Shown: positions 1 to 5,292, counted from the first letter of the stretch. The stretch: DNA of 6,009 bases from DASSHC01 sp035693105 (GCA_035693105.1 DASSHC010000150.1:1-6009); one strand, 5' to 3'. Notes: a model not told the origin generated them from the sequence alone. Translations and numbers: made by a program.

Positions 1-182
1 CCGACGGCATCCGGATCATTGCCATGTCGGCGGGCTACAACCTGCGCAGCGTCGCCGATCAGCTTCCTGCCGACAGCCTGATCGCCAAGCCGTTCGATCT
101 CGACGCCTTACTGGCCGACGTCGCGGTGCAGCTTCACCACGCCGATTCCGCCGCACGTCCGTCGCTCCCCGAGCGCAGCTAG
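1..182 (+). CDS. Response-regulator receiver domain, C-terminal end (5' partial)
   Basis: Reading in frame from base 3 gives 59 residues ending at TAG 180-182; the start lies outside the window. The visible part matches the last third of a CheY-like receiver. The hydrophobic strand IRIIAMSAG carries the Ser/Thr switch residue (Ser at visible residue 9). A later strand, SLIAKPF, carries the near-invariant Lys-Pro (visible residues 29-30). An amphipathic helix, DLDALLADVAVQL, follows. In this family the Lys contacts the phosphorylated Asp, which would lie upstream. Only about 15 residues follow the last helix, so no output domain sits C-terminal to it. The protein is therefore either a single-domain receiver or a protein that ends in a receiver, such as a hybrid histidine kinase. 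The gap to the next gene on the same strand is 69 bp. Confidence 0.8.
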   Translation, partial: DGIRIIAMSAGYNLRSVADQLPADSLIAKPFDLDALLADVAVQLHHADSAARPSLPERS

Positions 183-192
183 CTCGGCACGC

Positions 193-221
193 TTGCCGCC
201 CAGCCGGTCTCGCGCTATCTT
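193..221 (+). promoter_or_regulatory. Candidate sigma-70-type promoter for the exonuclease gene
   Basis: TTGCCG at 193-198 (4 of 6 to TTGACA) and TATCTT at 216-221 (4 of 6 to TATAAT) are separated by exactly 17 bp. Transcription would begin around 227-229, giving a leader of about 25 nt that keeps the GGGAGG at 235-240. The -10 element overlaps the pyrimidine arm of the hairpins described at 216-254. Two four-of-six hexamers can occur by chance, so this is only a candidate. Confidence 0.35.
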
Positions 222-254
222 CCCTTCATCCAAAGGGAGGAATGGGAAGATATG
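216..254 (+). promoter_or_regulatory. Two mutually exclusive hairpins over the exonuclease SD and start codon
   Basis: Hairpin A pairs 218-226 (TCTTCCCTT) with 233-241 (AAGGGAGGA). It has nine base pairs including one G-U, a 6-nt loop (CATCCA), and buries the whole GGGAGG Shine-Dalgarno at 235-240. Hairpin B pairs 216-224 (TATCTTCCC) with 244-252 (GGGAAGATA). It has nine Watson-Crick pairs and reaches the A of the ATG, leaving the SD in a 19-nt loop. The two cannot coexist because they share 218-224. The pairings are read directly from the sequence; any regulatory role is inference. A transcript starting at the candidate promoter would lack the shared arm, so the structures would form only in read-through RNA from the receiver gene. 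Confidence 0.4.
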
Positions 255-848
255 GCTGTTGAGCAGAGACAGGCGATCGTGACCTGGGCGCGCACGATCC
301 AGCAGCGGCACGATGTCGCCTTCCTCGACACCGAGACGACCGGTTTGCGACACCACGATGAGATCGTCGACATCGCCCTCGTCGACGCCGCCGGGCAGAC
401 GCTGCTCAACACGCTGGTGCGTCCCAGCCGGCCAATCCCCCCCGAGGTCGTCGCCATCCACGGCATCACGGACGCCCACGTCGCGAGCAGCCCGCCCTGG
501 CCGGAGGTCTACCCCGAGTTGCGCCGCCTGCTGCGTGCGTTTCCCTGCCTGGTGATCTACAACGCCCCGTTCGACCTGCGGCTGCTCGATCAGACCTGCC
601 GGCGCTTCGATCTGTCGCCGCTCTCGGCGACGATCGAGGCGCATTGCGCCATGCGCCGCTACGCGCAGTACGCCGGCCCGGGCAAGCGCTGGCGCCTGCA
701 AGATGCGCTGGCCGCGCTCGGCGCTCGCGCCAGCCCGGCGCACCGCGCCCTGGCCGACGCCAATGCCTGCCGGCAGGTTGTTAGCGCCATGGCCGATGAG
801 ATCGCCTGCCGGCCGACAATCGCCGACCGGAGACGCTACGACTTCTGA
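252..848 (+). CDS. Stand-alone DEDDh 3'-5' exonuclease (DnaQ/epsilon-like)
   Basis: A 198-residue protein of the DnaQ-like RNase T/exonuclease fold, a two-metal-ion nuclease that removes nucleotides from 3' ends. All catalytic motifs are visible. Exo I is FLDTETTGL with Asp26 and Glu28. Exo II is IYNAPFDLRLLD with Asp108. Exo III is HRALADA with His164 and Asp169, which places it in the DEDDh subclass. The family signature IHGITDAHV lies at 69-77. The length fits a single exonuclease domain with a 20-residue N-terminal extension and no polymerase, GIY-YIG or helicase domain. It could be a Pol III epsilon-like proofreader, a repair exonuclease or an RNase T/oligoribonuclease-like enzyme; the sequence does not separate these. 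The ATG at 252 is supported by GGGAGG at 235-240, with 11 nt spacing, slightly long. The stop overlaps the convergent gene by 13 bp. Confidence 0.9.
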   Translation: MAVEQRQAIVTWARTIQQRHDVAFLDTETTGLRHHDEIVDIALVDAAGQTLLNTLVRPSRPIPPEVVAIHGITDAHVASSPPWPEVYPELRRLLRAFPCLVIYNAPFDLRLLDQTCRRFDLSPLSATIEAHCAMRRYAQYAGPGKRWRLQDALAALGARASPAHRALADANACRQVVSAMADEIACRPTIADRRRYDF

Positions 849-1702
849 AGCCGCGAGAGCAGTTGATCCTGCACCGCTTGAATGCGCCCGCGCTCGCGCG
901 CCAGGCGGCGAAGCTGCTCGGGGTCGGGATACTCATCGCCATCCAAAGCCAGCATCATCCCGACATAGCCTCGCAGGCTGTCGATCGCCCCGCGCAGATC
1001 GGCGTAGTCGACCACCTCATCCTGAGGATCGCGCAGCGCGGCAGGGGTCTCTACGGCGCTGGCCCGCAGCACGCCGATCTCCACGCGGAGCACCCCCAGC
1101 CGTTGCCGATCGGGCCAGAAGGCGCGGTCCAGCGGAGCCGGACCGCAGGCCTCGGTCGCCAGCCGGTTGAACTCGCGCGCCAGCAGCAGCCGGCGCTCGT
1201 CCTCGCCGCGCGCCTCCTCGATCTCGAGCAGCCGCCGCATATCCTCCGAGGGCACCTCAAGCCGCCGCTGGCCAACGGAGCGCGCGGGTGTGATCTTCAC
1301 CGTGGCGGCCTCAGGCTCGGCCGCGTAGGTGCCGGCCATGAAGAGCGCCAGGAAAACGGCGCCGAGCACCGCCATCAGCGGCAAGACGAGCGAGGTGGCG
1401 TGGGCCGCCAGCACGGTGGCGATGATCGCCGCGACCAGGAAGGCGTGCTTGACCTTGGCCGGATAGCGGGTGTAGCGATAGAGGAAATAGGCGCCAGCCG
1501 GGTACAGGAGCAGCCCGGTGACGGCGCGCTTGGTGCGCAGCGGCCGCTCGGACTGCCAGCAGTTGAGCAGCGCACGGCCCCCGACGTAGACGATCACCGC
1601 CAGCAAAATCATCGGCAGGAGCATCGGCAACACGACCCCGAGGAAGGGCAGCAGGAGCAGCATCGCGAGAATTACCAGACAGCCAAGGAGACATCCACCC
1701 AT
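836..1702 (-). CDS. Uncharacterised multi-pass membrane protein with cytosolic helical C-terminal region
   Basis: I do not recognise the family. From the chosen start the protein has 288 residues. Two hydrophobic segments lie close together at about 4-20 and 22-40, and a third weaker one at about 61-78 is followed by the basic, aromatic stretch YRYTRYPAKVK. Two more follow at about 86-102 and 104-124. From about 145 to the end the chain is charged and predicted helical (for example EDMRRLLEIEEARGEDERR, and a tail rich in Leu, Arg and Gln), suggesting a cytosolic coiled or bundled domain. Basic residues near 54-59 and 82-85 fit cytosolic loops. An in-frame GTG at 1735 would add 11 residues, but the ATG at 1702 has AGGAGG seven bases upstream and is preferred. 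It lies 86 bp downstream of the DUF1028 gene on the same strand and overlaps the exonuclease tail to tail. Confidence 0.75.
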   Translation of the reverse strand: MGGCLLGCLVILAMLLLLPFLGVVLPMLLPMILLAVIVYVGGRALLNCWQSERPLRTKRAVTGLLLYPAGAYFLYRYTRYPAKVKHAFLVAAIIATVLAAHATSLVLPLMAVLGAVFLALFMAGTYAAEPEAATVKITPARSVGQRRLEVPSEDMRRLLEIEEARGEDERRLLLAREFNRLATEACGPAPLDRAFWPDRQRLGVLRVEIGVLRASAVETPAALRDPQDEVVDYADLRGAIDSLRGYVGMMLALDGDEYPDPEQLRRLARERGRIQAVQDQLLSRLQKS

Positions 1703-1709
1703 CGCCGCA

Positions 1710-1715
1710 CCTCCT
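1710..1715 (-). promoter_or_regulatory. Shine-Dalgarno AGGAGG fixing the start at 1702
   Basis: On the minus strand AGGAGG (plus-strand CCTCCT 1710-1715) is followed by seven bases and then ATG at 1702-1700. This near-ideal site lies inside the longer reading frame that opens with GTG at 1735, which argues that translation starts at 1702. Confidence 0.7.
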
Positions 1716-1740
1716 CTCCTTGCCGCCAGCCTCACACTCC

Positions 1741-1746
1741 AGTATA
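1741..1746 (-). promoter_or_regulatory. Candidate -10 element (TATACT) for the orphan membrane protein
   Basis: The minus strand reads TATACT, five of six to the consensus, in an otherwise GC-rich 86-bp gap. A start point about seven bases on would give a leader of some 32 nt ending at the 1702 ATG, and would exclude most of an upstream GTG start. No convincing -35 lies at 16-18 bp; CTGACC is present but only 14 bp upstream. The membrane gene may therefore have its own promoter besides any read-through from DUF1028. Confidence 0.35.
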
Positions 1747-1788
1747 AGCCCGGTGACGAAGGTCAGCCGTTGTCCCGACGGACGGCGG

Positions 1789-2508
1789 TCACCTGGCGGG
1801 GCGCCGCCCTTCCACTGCTGGCGCCGGTTCGGCCCCGTGCTGGATCAGCCAGTCGTCGAGCGGCGGAACCCGGGGATCGACCTGGCGCTCCTCGTAGTAG
1901 GGGATCGCCGGCCGGTACTGATCAAAGATACGCCGCAGCTCACCAACCGGTTCCGGGTGCAGATCGACCCGCAGATCGACCCGCGAGAACGTCTTGCGAT
2001 CGAAGACCAGCAATGCGGCGGAGCGCTGCCCGCCCGGCTGGCCTCCGGCATCCCGCCCGGCCTCCACCGCGCGCAGCAGGCGCTCCTCCAGATCCTCGTC
2101 CGGGTCGGCCAGGTAGGCAGACTCCATGGCGTCGATCACCACTTCCCCGGCGATCGCGTTGCCGAGCACGACGTACCCGTCACCGATCCGGTGGCCGGCC
2201 CAGTCCCGGTTCATCGCTCCCGTGCGGGCGGCGGCGTAGCCGTCGGCGTCGACCACGGCGAGCTGGCGGTACTCAGGGAACGGGTCGGCGCGCACCAGCT
2301 CCTCGATCACGCCCGGCGCCTTGTAGCCCAGCTCCAGCAAGCGCAGGGCCGTCGGCCCCAGCCGCTCATCCGCGATCGCCATGATCGCCACCGCCCCGAG
2401 GTTGGCCCGCACGAATGGCACCCGCACGCCAGCCGCGTAGGCGCGGGTGGCCGTGCCGATCCCCAGCATCCCGGTACGCGGGCAGCGCGCCACCAGCGTG
2501 AACGTCAT
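1789..2508 (-). CDS. DUF1028 family protein (Ntn-hydrolase-like, unknown substrate)
   Basis: A 239-residue protein recognisable as DUF1028. It opens with TFTLVARCPRTGMLGIGTAT and continues with VPFVRANLGAVAIMA. The central block TGAMNRDWAGHRIGDGYVVLGN (about 97-117) is family-typical, as are DLEERLLRAVEAG (139-151), QRSAALLVF (161-169) and VDLRVDLHPEPVGELRRIFD (177-196). From memory, the family adopts an Ntn-hydrolase-like fold, in which the residue after the initiator Met acts as nucleophile. Here that would be Thr2, but this is inference and the substrate is unknown. No signal peptide or membrane segment is seen, so it is probably cytoplasmic. It matches the short form without an added C-terminal domain. 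A 12-bp tandem repeat at 1959-1982 encodes RVDL twice, but the family normally reads VDLRVD-HP, so it is not an insertion. GGGAG at 2516-2520, seven bases before ATG 2508, supports the start. Confidence 0.85.
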   Translation of the reverse strand: MTFTLVARCPRTGMLGIGTATRAYAAGVRVPFVRANLGAVAIMAIADERLGPTALRLLELGYKAPGVIEELVRADPFPEYRQLAVVDADGYAAARTGAMNRDWAGHRIGDGYVVLGNAIAGEVVIDAMESAYLADPDEDLEERLLRAVEAGRDAGGQPGGQRSAALLVFDRKTFSRVDLRVDLHPEPVGELRRIFDQYRPAIPYYEERQVDPRVPPLDDWLIQHGAEPAPAVEGRRPAR

Positions 2509-2549
2509 GGCCGCACTCCCTTCCCCTGTCAGCCGTGCCGTCGCCAGGC

Positions 2550-2560
2550 ACTATCATGGT
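2550..2560. promoter_or_regulatory. AT-richer core of the divergent spacer, candidate -10 region
   Basis: The 142-bp spacer between the divergent DUF1028 gene and the small membrane protein has one conspicuous AT-rich patch. On the plus strand it contains TATCAT at 2552-2557 (five of six to TATAAT). On the minus strand the same bases give GATAGT (four of six). No good -35 is visible on either side. A minus-strand start here would give a leader of about 35 nt to DUF1028; a plus-strand start would give about 87 nt to the membrane protein. Confidence 0.25.
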
Positions 2561-2637
2561 ACCCGAGCGACGGCCCTTCGGCACGCGCCGTGCAATCTCG
2601 CACCCCGAGCGCGGCCGGGTCACGAGCGGCCGCCGGA

Positions 2638-2643
2638 GGGAGG
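2638..2643 (+). promoter_or_regulatory. Shine-Dalgarno GGGAGG fixing the start at 2651
   Basis: GGGAGG lies seven bases before the ATG at 2651 in a purine-rich run. The open frame extends upstream to 2447, but that part would overlap the divergent DUF1028 start and encodes an Arg/Pro-rich sequence unlike the membrane protein that follows. Confidence 0.7.
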
Positions 2644-2650
2644 ACAACGA

Positions 2651-3166
2651 ATGTCGATCACGCCGCCGCGGCCACCAGCGCGCGACCGTTACCTCGGCTG
2701 GGTCCCGGTCGGATTGATCGGAGGCGAGTTGGGCGGCCTGGCGCTGGCGCTGACCAGCACGATCTGGGCCTGGTTCAACGGCCTCGGCTTTTGGTACCCG
2801 CTCAGCCTCGTCGGCAGTCTCCTGCTCGGAGAGAGCGGAGTCAGCCACGATGCGGCGGCTGGCGCCGACCTGCTGGGGGTCGTGATCCTGATCGTCCTCT
2901 CCGCACTCTTCGGCCTGATCTTCAGCTACGGCGTGTCCCACAGCAGCCTGGGACAGGGGGCGATCATCGCGCTCGGTATCGGCTGGGGGCTACTCCTCTG
3001 GGCGGTCGGGGTGGCCTTCATCGACGCGCGGTTCATCCCGGCGGGCTTGAGCGACGCCCCGACCTCGATGATGGTCGTCTCCTTCATCGCCTGGGGACTG
3101 CTCCTCGGCCTGGTCACCGCCGTCTCGCTGGCTCGCTCGCCCCGCCTGATCCGCGACCGCTCCTGA
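2651..3166 (+). CDS. Small uncharacterised multi-pass membrane protein
   Basis: A 171-residue integral membrane protein with a short Pro/Arg-rich cytosolic-looking N-terminus (residues 1-13). Hydrophobic segments lie at about 15-40, 74-95, 103-124 and 140-161. The stretch GFWYPLSLVGSLLLGESG (46-63) may be a re-entrant or interfacial loop. The arrangement is a Gly-rich first helix, then GFWYPLSLVGSLLLG, then LIVLSALFGLIFSYG, then GIGWGLLLWAV. It resembles a loosely defined group of small bacterial membrane proteins with no assigned function; this is recollection of style, not a database hit. A basic C-terminal tail (ARSPRLIRDRS) fits a cytosolic end. It is divergent from DUF1028, and its stop is only 4 bp from the end of the convergent BON-domain gene, leaving no room for a dedicated terminator. 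Confidence 0.8.
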   Translation: MSITPPRPPARDRYLGWVPVGLIGGELGGLALALTSTIWAWFNGLGFWYPLSLVGSLLLGESGVSHDAAAGADLLGVVILIVLSALFGLIFSYGVSHSSLGQGAIIALGIGWGLLLWAVGVAFIDARFIPAGLSDAPTSMMVVSFIAWGLLLGLVTAVSLARSPRLIRDRS

Positions 3167-3170
3167 CCGC

Positions 3171-4013
3171 CTACGCTCCACCGAAGAGCGGCGGCCGCGG
3201 CCAGTTCCTGGCGTTCACTCCCGCGTCCGTGACTCCAAGCGTGACGCGGTCCCCCTGAATCGACTGGACCGCCTGGAACGGGACGTAGACGTCGCGCTCC
3301 AGGTTGCGATCGACCAGGAAGTCGTTGCCGCGCACTCCCTTGATCGTTCCGATCTGGTGCCCGTCGGCGCCCATGACGTACATCCCCGGACGCAGACGCC
3401 AGCCCCCTTCGAAGCCGGCGAACGCCGGGCGCGCGCCCGCCGGCCCGCCGCGCCGGCCCGCCCCGGTCCCCGGCTCGACCGCGCCGCTGATGGTGCCCAG
3501 CGGCTGCGGCGCCAGTCCCCGGCGCCAGCCCTCCTCGGCCACCGGCGCGATCTGCAGCCGGTTGTGGACGTCCTTCACCCCGGCCACGGAATCGGCGGCC
3601 TGTTCGGCCTGGCGCTTGGCCCAGCGGCTGTCGACGCTCCCCTCCAGCGTCACCTCGCCATGCTCCACGAAGACGGTGATCTCGGAGGCGTCGAGCTGCG
3701 GGTGCTCGGAGAGGTTCTCCGAGACCTGCTCCTGGATGAAGGCGTCCTGCCGCTCGGTCTTCGGACCCTGGCCGATGTATGGCCCACGCACCTGCCAAAC
3801 GCCCGAAGTCGGGCGATCGTTTTCCCAGTTGCGATTGGGCCAGCCGGCGAAGGCGCCGCGGTTGTAGTTCTCGGCCTGCCAGATCGGCTCGTTCAGGTTG
3901 ACCTGAGAGCCCGGCGGCGTGTACGACCAGTTCTGCTCCGGCTGGACGCGGCGCCCGGCGTAGCCGGTATCGTTCTCTCGCGGCTCCGTGTTGCCCGACT
4001 CGTTGTGCACCAT
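3171..4013 (-). CDS. BON domain plus DUF2171/PRC-barrel-like protein
   Basis: A 280-residue protein in four parts. Residues 1-85 are polar and rich in Asn, Trp, Tyr, Gly and Pro, probably disordered. Residues 87-156 form a BON domain with the typical features PQLDASEITVFVEHGEVTLEG, SRWAKRQAEQAADSVAGVKDVHNRL. Residues 157-205 are a Gly/Ala/Arg-rich linker. Residues 208-262 are a small barrel-like domain with the DUF2171 pattern: RPGMYVMGADGHQIGTIKGV, a basic DFLVDRNLERDVYVPFQAV, and DRVTLGV. BON domains are usually linked to envelope or phospholipid binding and osmotic stress, as in OsmY, but no signal peptide or membrane anchor is present here, so a cytoplasmic or membrane-peripheral site is likelier. 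GGAGGA at 4020-4025, six bases before ATG 4013, supports the start. It lies 61 bp downstream of the glycosyltransferase on the same strand. That gap holds TTGCAC (minus strand of 4066-4071) but no good -10, so co-transcription is plausible. Confidence 0.85.
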   Translation of the reverse strand: MVHNESGNTEPRENDTGYAGRRVQPEQNWSYTPPGSQVNLNEPIWQAENYNRGAFAGWPNRNWENDRPTSGVWQVRGPYIGQGPKTERQDAFIQEQVSENLSEHPQLDASEITVFVEHGEVTLEGSVDSRWAKRQAEQAADSVAGVKDVHNRLQIAPVAEEGWRRGLAPQPLGTISGAVEPGTGAGRRGGPAGARPAFAGFEGGWRLRPGMYVMGADGHQIGTIKGVRGNDFLVDRNLERDVYVPFQAVQSIQGDRVTLGVTDAGVNARNWPRPPLFGGA

Positions 4014-4074
4014 CGCTCGTCCTCCGTCGTTGCCTGCCGGTGTATCAGGTTAGCTGCCCTGGCACGTGCAAGCG

Positions 4075-5118
4075 CTATGCCGGGGCTGGAACGCGCCCGG
4101 CCAGTCGCTGGTAGACCCGTTCGTAGCCCCGCGCCATCGCCTGGGCCGAGAAGCAGGCCTCGACGTGCGCGCGGCAGGCGGCGCGGTCGAGCTGGCCCAC
4201 CCGCGCGACCGCATCGACCATGTCGTGCAGCGACTGCCGCACGAAGCCGGTGACGCCGTCGACCACGACTTCCGGCACCGATCCCACCGCCGAGGCGATG
4301 ACCGGCGTACCCGTCGCCATGGCTTCGACCATGGTCAGTCCGAACGGTTCCGGCCAGTCGATCGGGAAGAGGTAGGCGTAGGCCCCTCCCAGCAACTGGT
4401 CCTTCTCGCGTTCGTCGACCTCGCCGATGTAGTCGATCAGGCGGCTGCTCTCGATCAACGGGCGAATCGCCTGGTCGTAGTACGCCTGGTCGACCGGGTC
4501 GACTTTGGCCGCGATGATCAGCGGCATGCCGGTATCCCGCGCGATCTCGATGGCGCGATCGGGCCGCTTCTCGGGAGCGATCCGACCGAGAAAGACCAGG
4601 TAGTCACCCGGCTCGGACCGGAAGGTGTAGTTGTCCAGCTCGATGCCGTTATATACCGTGGCCTGCCAGTTTTGGTCCGGCAACGGCGAGCGCTGCGCGT
4701 TGCTGATCGAGATCAGCGGCTGCTCGGGGAAGAGCTGGTACACGCGGTGCACTTCCGGCAGATCGAGCCGTCCGTGTGTCGTCGTCACCGTCGGAGTCTC
4801 GGTCAGCCTGGCGAACGGGAAGCCAAAGTAATCAGTGTGATTGTGGATAACATCGAACTCCTCCGCGCGCTGGTAGACCTCGCCAAGCTCGATGATGGTG
4901 AATGCGTTGTAGTCATGCACCTGATCGTCGAGGCGCAGACCCCGCGGCGCGCAGGGGACCAACCGTGCTGTCGTCTCCGAATCGCCGGTGGCGAAGAGGG
5001 TCACCTCGTGCCCGCGCCGGACCAGCCCTTCGGTCAGCACGGAAACGACCCGTTCGGTGCCGCCGTAGAGCGTGGGCGGTACCGATTCGATCAGCGGCGC
5101 GACCATTCCAATGCGCAT
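4075..5118 (-). CDS. GT-B glycosyltransferase, family 4-like
   Basis: A 347-residue enzyme expected to move a sugar from a nucleotide-sugar donor to an unknown acceptor with retention of configuration. The N-terminal half has the acceptor-side Rossmann features: MRIGMVAPL at the start, then YGGTERVVSVLTEGLVRRGHEVTLFATGDS (18-47), FDVIHNHTDYFG (88-99), TTTHGRLDLPEVH (112-124) and ISNAQRSPLPDQNW (138-151). The C-terminal donor domain opens with NGIELDNY (157-164), GDYLVFLGRIAPEKRPDRAIEIA (171-193) and AAKVDPVDQAYY. It contains the EX7E motif as EPFGLTMVE (Glu257, Glu265), then AMATGTPVIA, GSVPEVV and DGVTGFV. No transmembrane segment is seen, so it is soluble or membrane-peripheral. The reading frame stays open upstream to 5343 with ATGs, but that part is Arg/Pro-rich. 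The ATG at 5118 with AGAGGTGG just upstream and the conserved MRIGMVAP start is clearly correct. Acceptor and donor cannot be told from the sequence. Confidence 0.92.
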   Translation of the reverse strand: MRIGMVAPLIESVPPTLYGGTERVVSVLTEGLVRRGHEVTLFATGDSETTARLVPCAPRGLRLDDQVHDYNAFTIIELGEVYQRAEEFDVIHNHTDYFGFPFARLTETPTVTTTHGRLDLPEVHRVYQLFPEQPLISISNAQRSPLPDQNWQATVYNGIELDNYTFRSEPGDYLVFLGRIAPEKRPDRAIEIARDTGMPLIIAAKVDPVDQAYYDQAIRPLIESSRLIDYIGEVDEREKDQLLGGAYAYLFPIDWPEPFGLTMVEAMATGTPVIASAVGSVPEVVVDGVTGFVRQSLHDMVDAVARVGQLDRAACRAHVEACFSAQAMARGYERVYQRLAGRVPAPA

Positions 5119-5122
5119 GTTT

Positions 5123-5130
5123 CCACCTCT
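5123..5130 (-). promoter_or_regulatory. Shine-Dalgarno AGAGGTGG for the glycosyltransferase
   Basis: The minus strand reads AGAGGTGG four bases before ATG 5118, with the GAGGT core six bases away. It supports the internal ATG over the more distant in-frame starts. Confidence 0.6.
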
Positions 5131-5134
5131 CGCG

Positions 5135-5153
5135 GCCGGGCCTGTCGCCCGGC
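5135..5153 (-). promoter_or_regulatory. Perfect 7-bp hairpin just upstream of the glycosyltransferase SD
   Basis: GCCGGGC at 5135-5141 is complementary to GCCCGGC at 5147-5153, with a 5-nt loop. In the minus-strand leader it ends about four bases before the Shine-Dalgarno. No T-run follows on either strand, so it is not a classical intrinsic terminator. It could modulate translation or mRNA stability, or be a chance GC-rich palindrome. Confidence 0.35.
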
Positions 5154-5173
5154 GCCTGGTTCGATGCATGATC

Positions 5174-5202
5174 CGTGCCGATCGGCGCGCCGGGCCGGCA
5201 CG
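5174..5202. repeat. Inverted repeat CGTGCCG / CGGCACG in the divergent spacer
   Basis: Perfect 7-bp arms at 5174-5180 and 5196-5202 are separated by 15 bp that contain a GGCGCGCC palindrome. It lies midway between the divergent glycosyltransferase and tandem-barrel genes, where an operator would be expected, but function is unknown. The same 7-bp arms recur in the other divergent spacer at 2534-2540 and 2579-2585. Confidence 0.35.
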
Positions 5203-5220
5203 TCGCCTGCGGAGAAACAA

Positions 5221-5234
5221 CTCCGGCTCCGGAG
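5221..5234. repeat. Palindrome CTCCGG-CT-CCGGAG
   Basis: A 14-bp near-perfect palindrome (CTCCGG, two bases, CCGGAG) between the divergent genes, 63 bp before the ATG at 5297. Its tight two-base centre suits a DNA-binding dyad better than an RNA hairpin. It may be a chance product of GC-rich sequence. Confidence 0.25.
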
Positions 5235-5286
5235 GCGGAGAAAGGCCGGCGCGGCGGCGCGCGGCCCGGTCCAGGTCACGGCGAAA

Positions 5287-5292
5287 GGGAGG
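5287..5292 (+). promoter_or_regulatory. Shine-Dalgarno GGGAGG for the tandem-barrel protein
   Basis: GGGAGG, preceded by AAA, lies four bases before ATG 5297. It decides the start against the longer open frame reaching back to 5072, which would add 75 Arg/Gly-rich residues unlike the repeat domains. Confidence 0.65.

Noticed and set aside
108..743. Minus-strand open frame of 211 residues opposite the exonuclease
   Set aside because: The plus strand contains all five DEDDh catalytic residues in order, so the antisense frame is a shadow.
863..1747. Plus-strand open frame of 294 residues opposite the orphan membrane protein
   Set aside because: His/Gln/Gly/Arg-rich translation with no fold-like pattern. 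The minus strand gives distinct membrane segments and has an AGGAGG start site.
1959..1982. 12-bp tandem repeat in the DUF1028 gene
   Set aside because: It encodes RVDL-RVDL, but the family motif normally reads VDLRVD-HP at this point, so it is ordinary sequence and not a slippage insertion.
1720..3258. Long plus-strand open frame of 512 residues across the DUF1028 gene and the small membrane gene
   Set aside because: It is antisense to a clear DUF1028 protein and out of frame with the membrane protein. The translation is Arg/Pro/Gly/His-rich without domains, as expected for a shadow frame in GC-rich DNA.
2926..3798. Minus-strand open frame of 290 residues overlapping the BON-domain gene in another frame
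   Set aside because: The translation is low-complexity Gly/Arg/Ala-rich. The other minus-strand frame contains recognisable BON and DUF2171-like domains.
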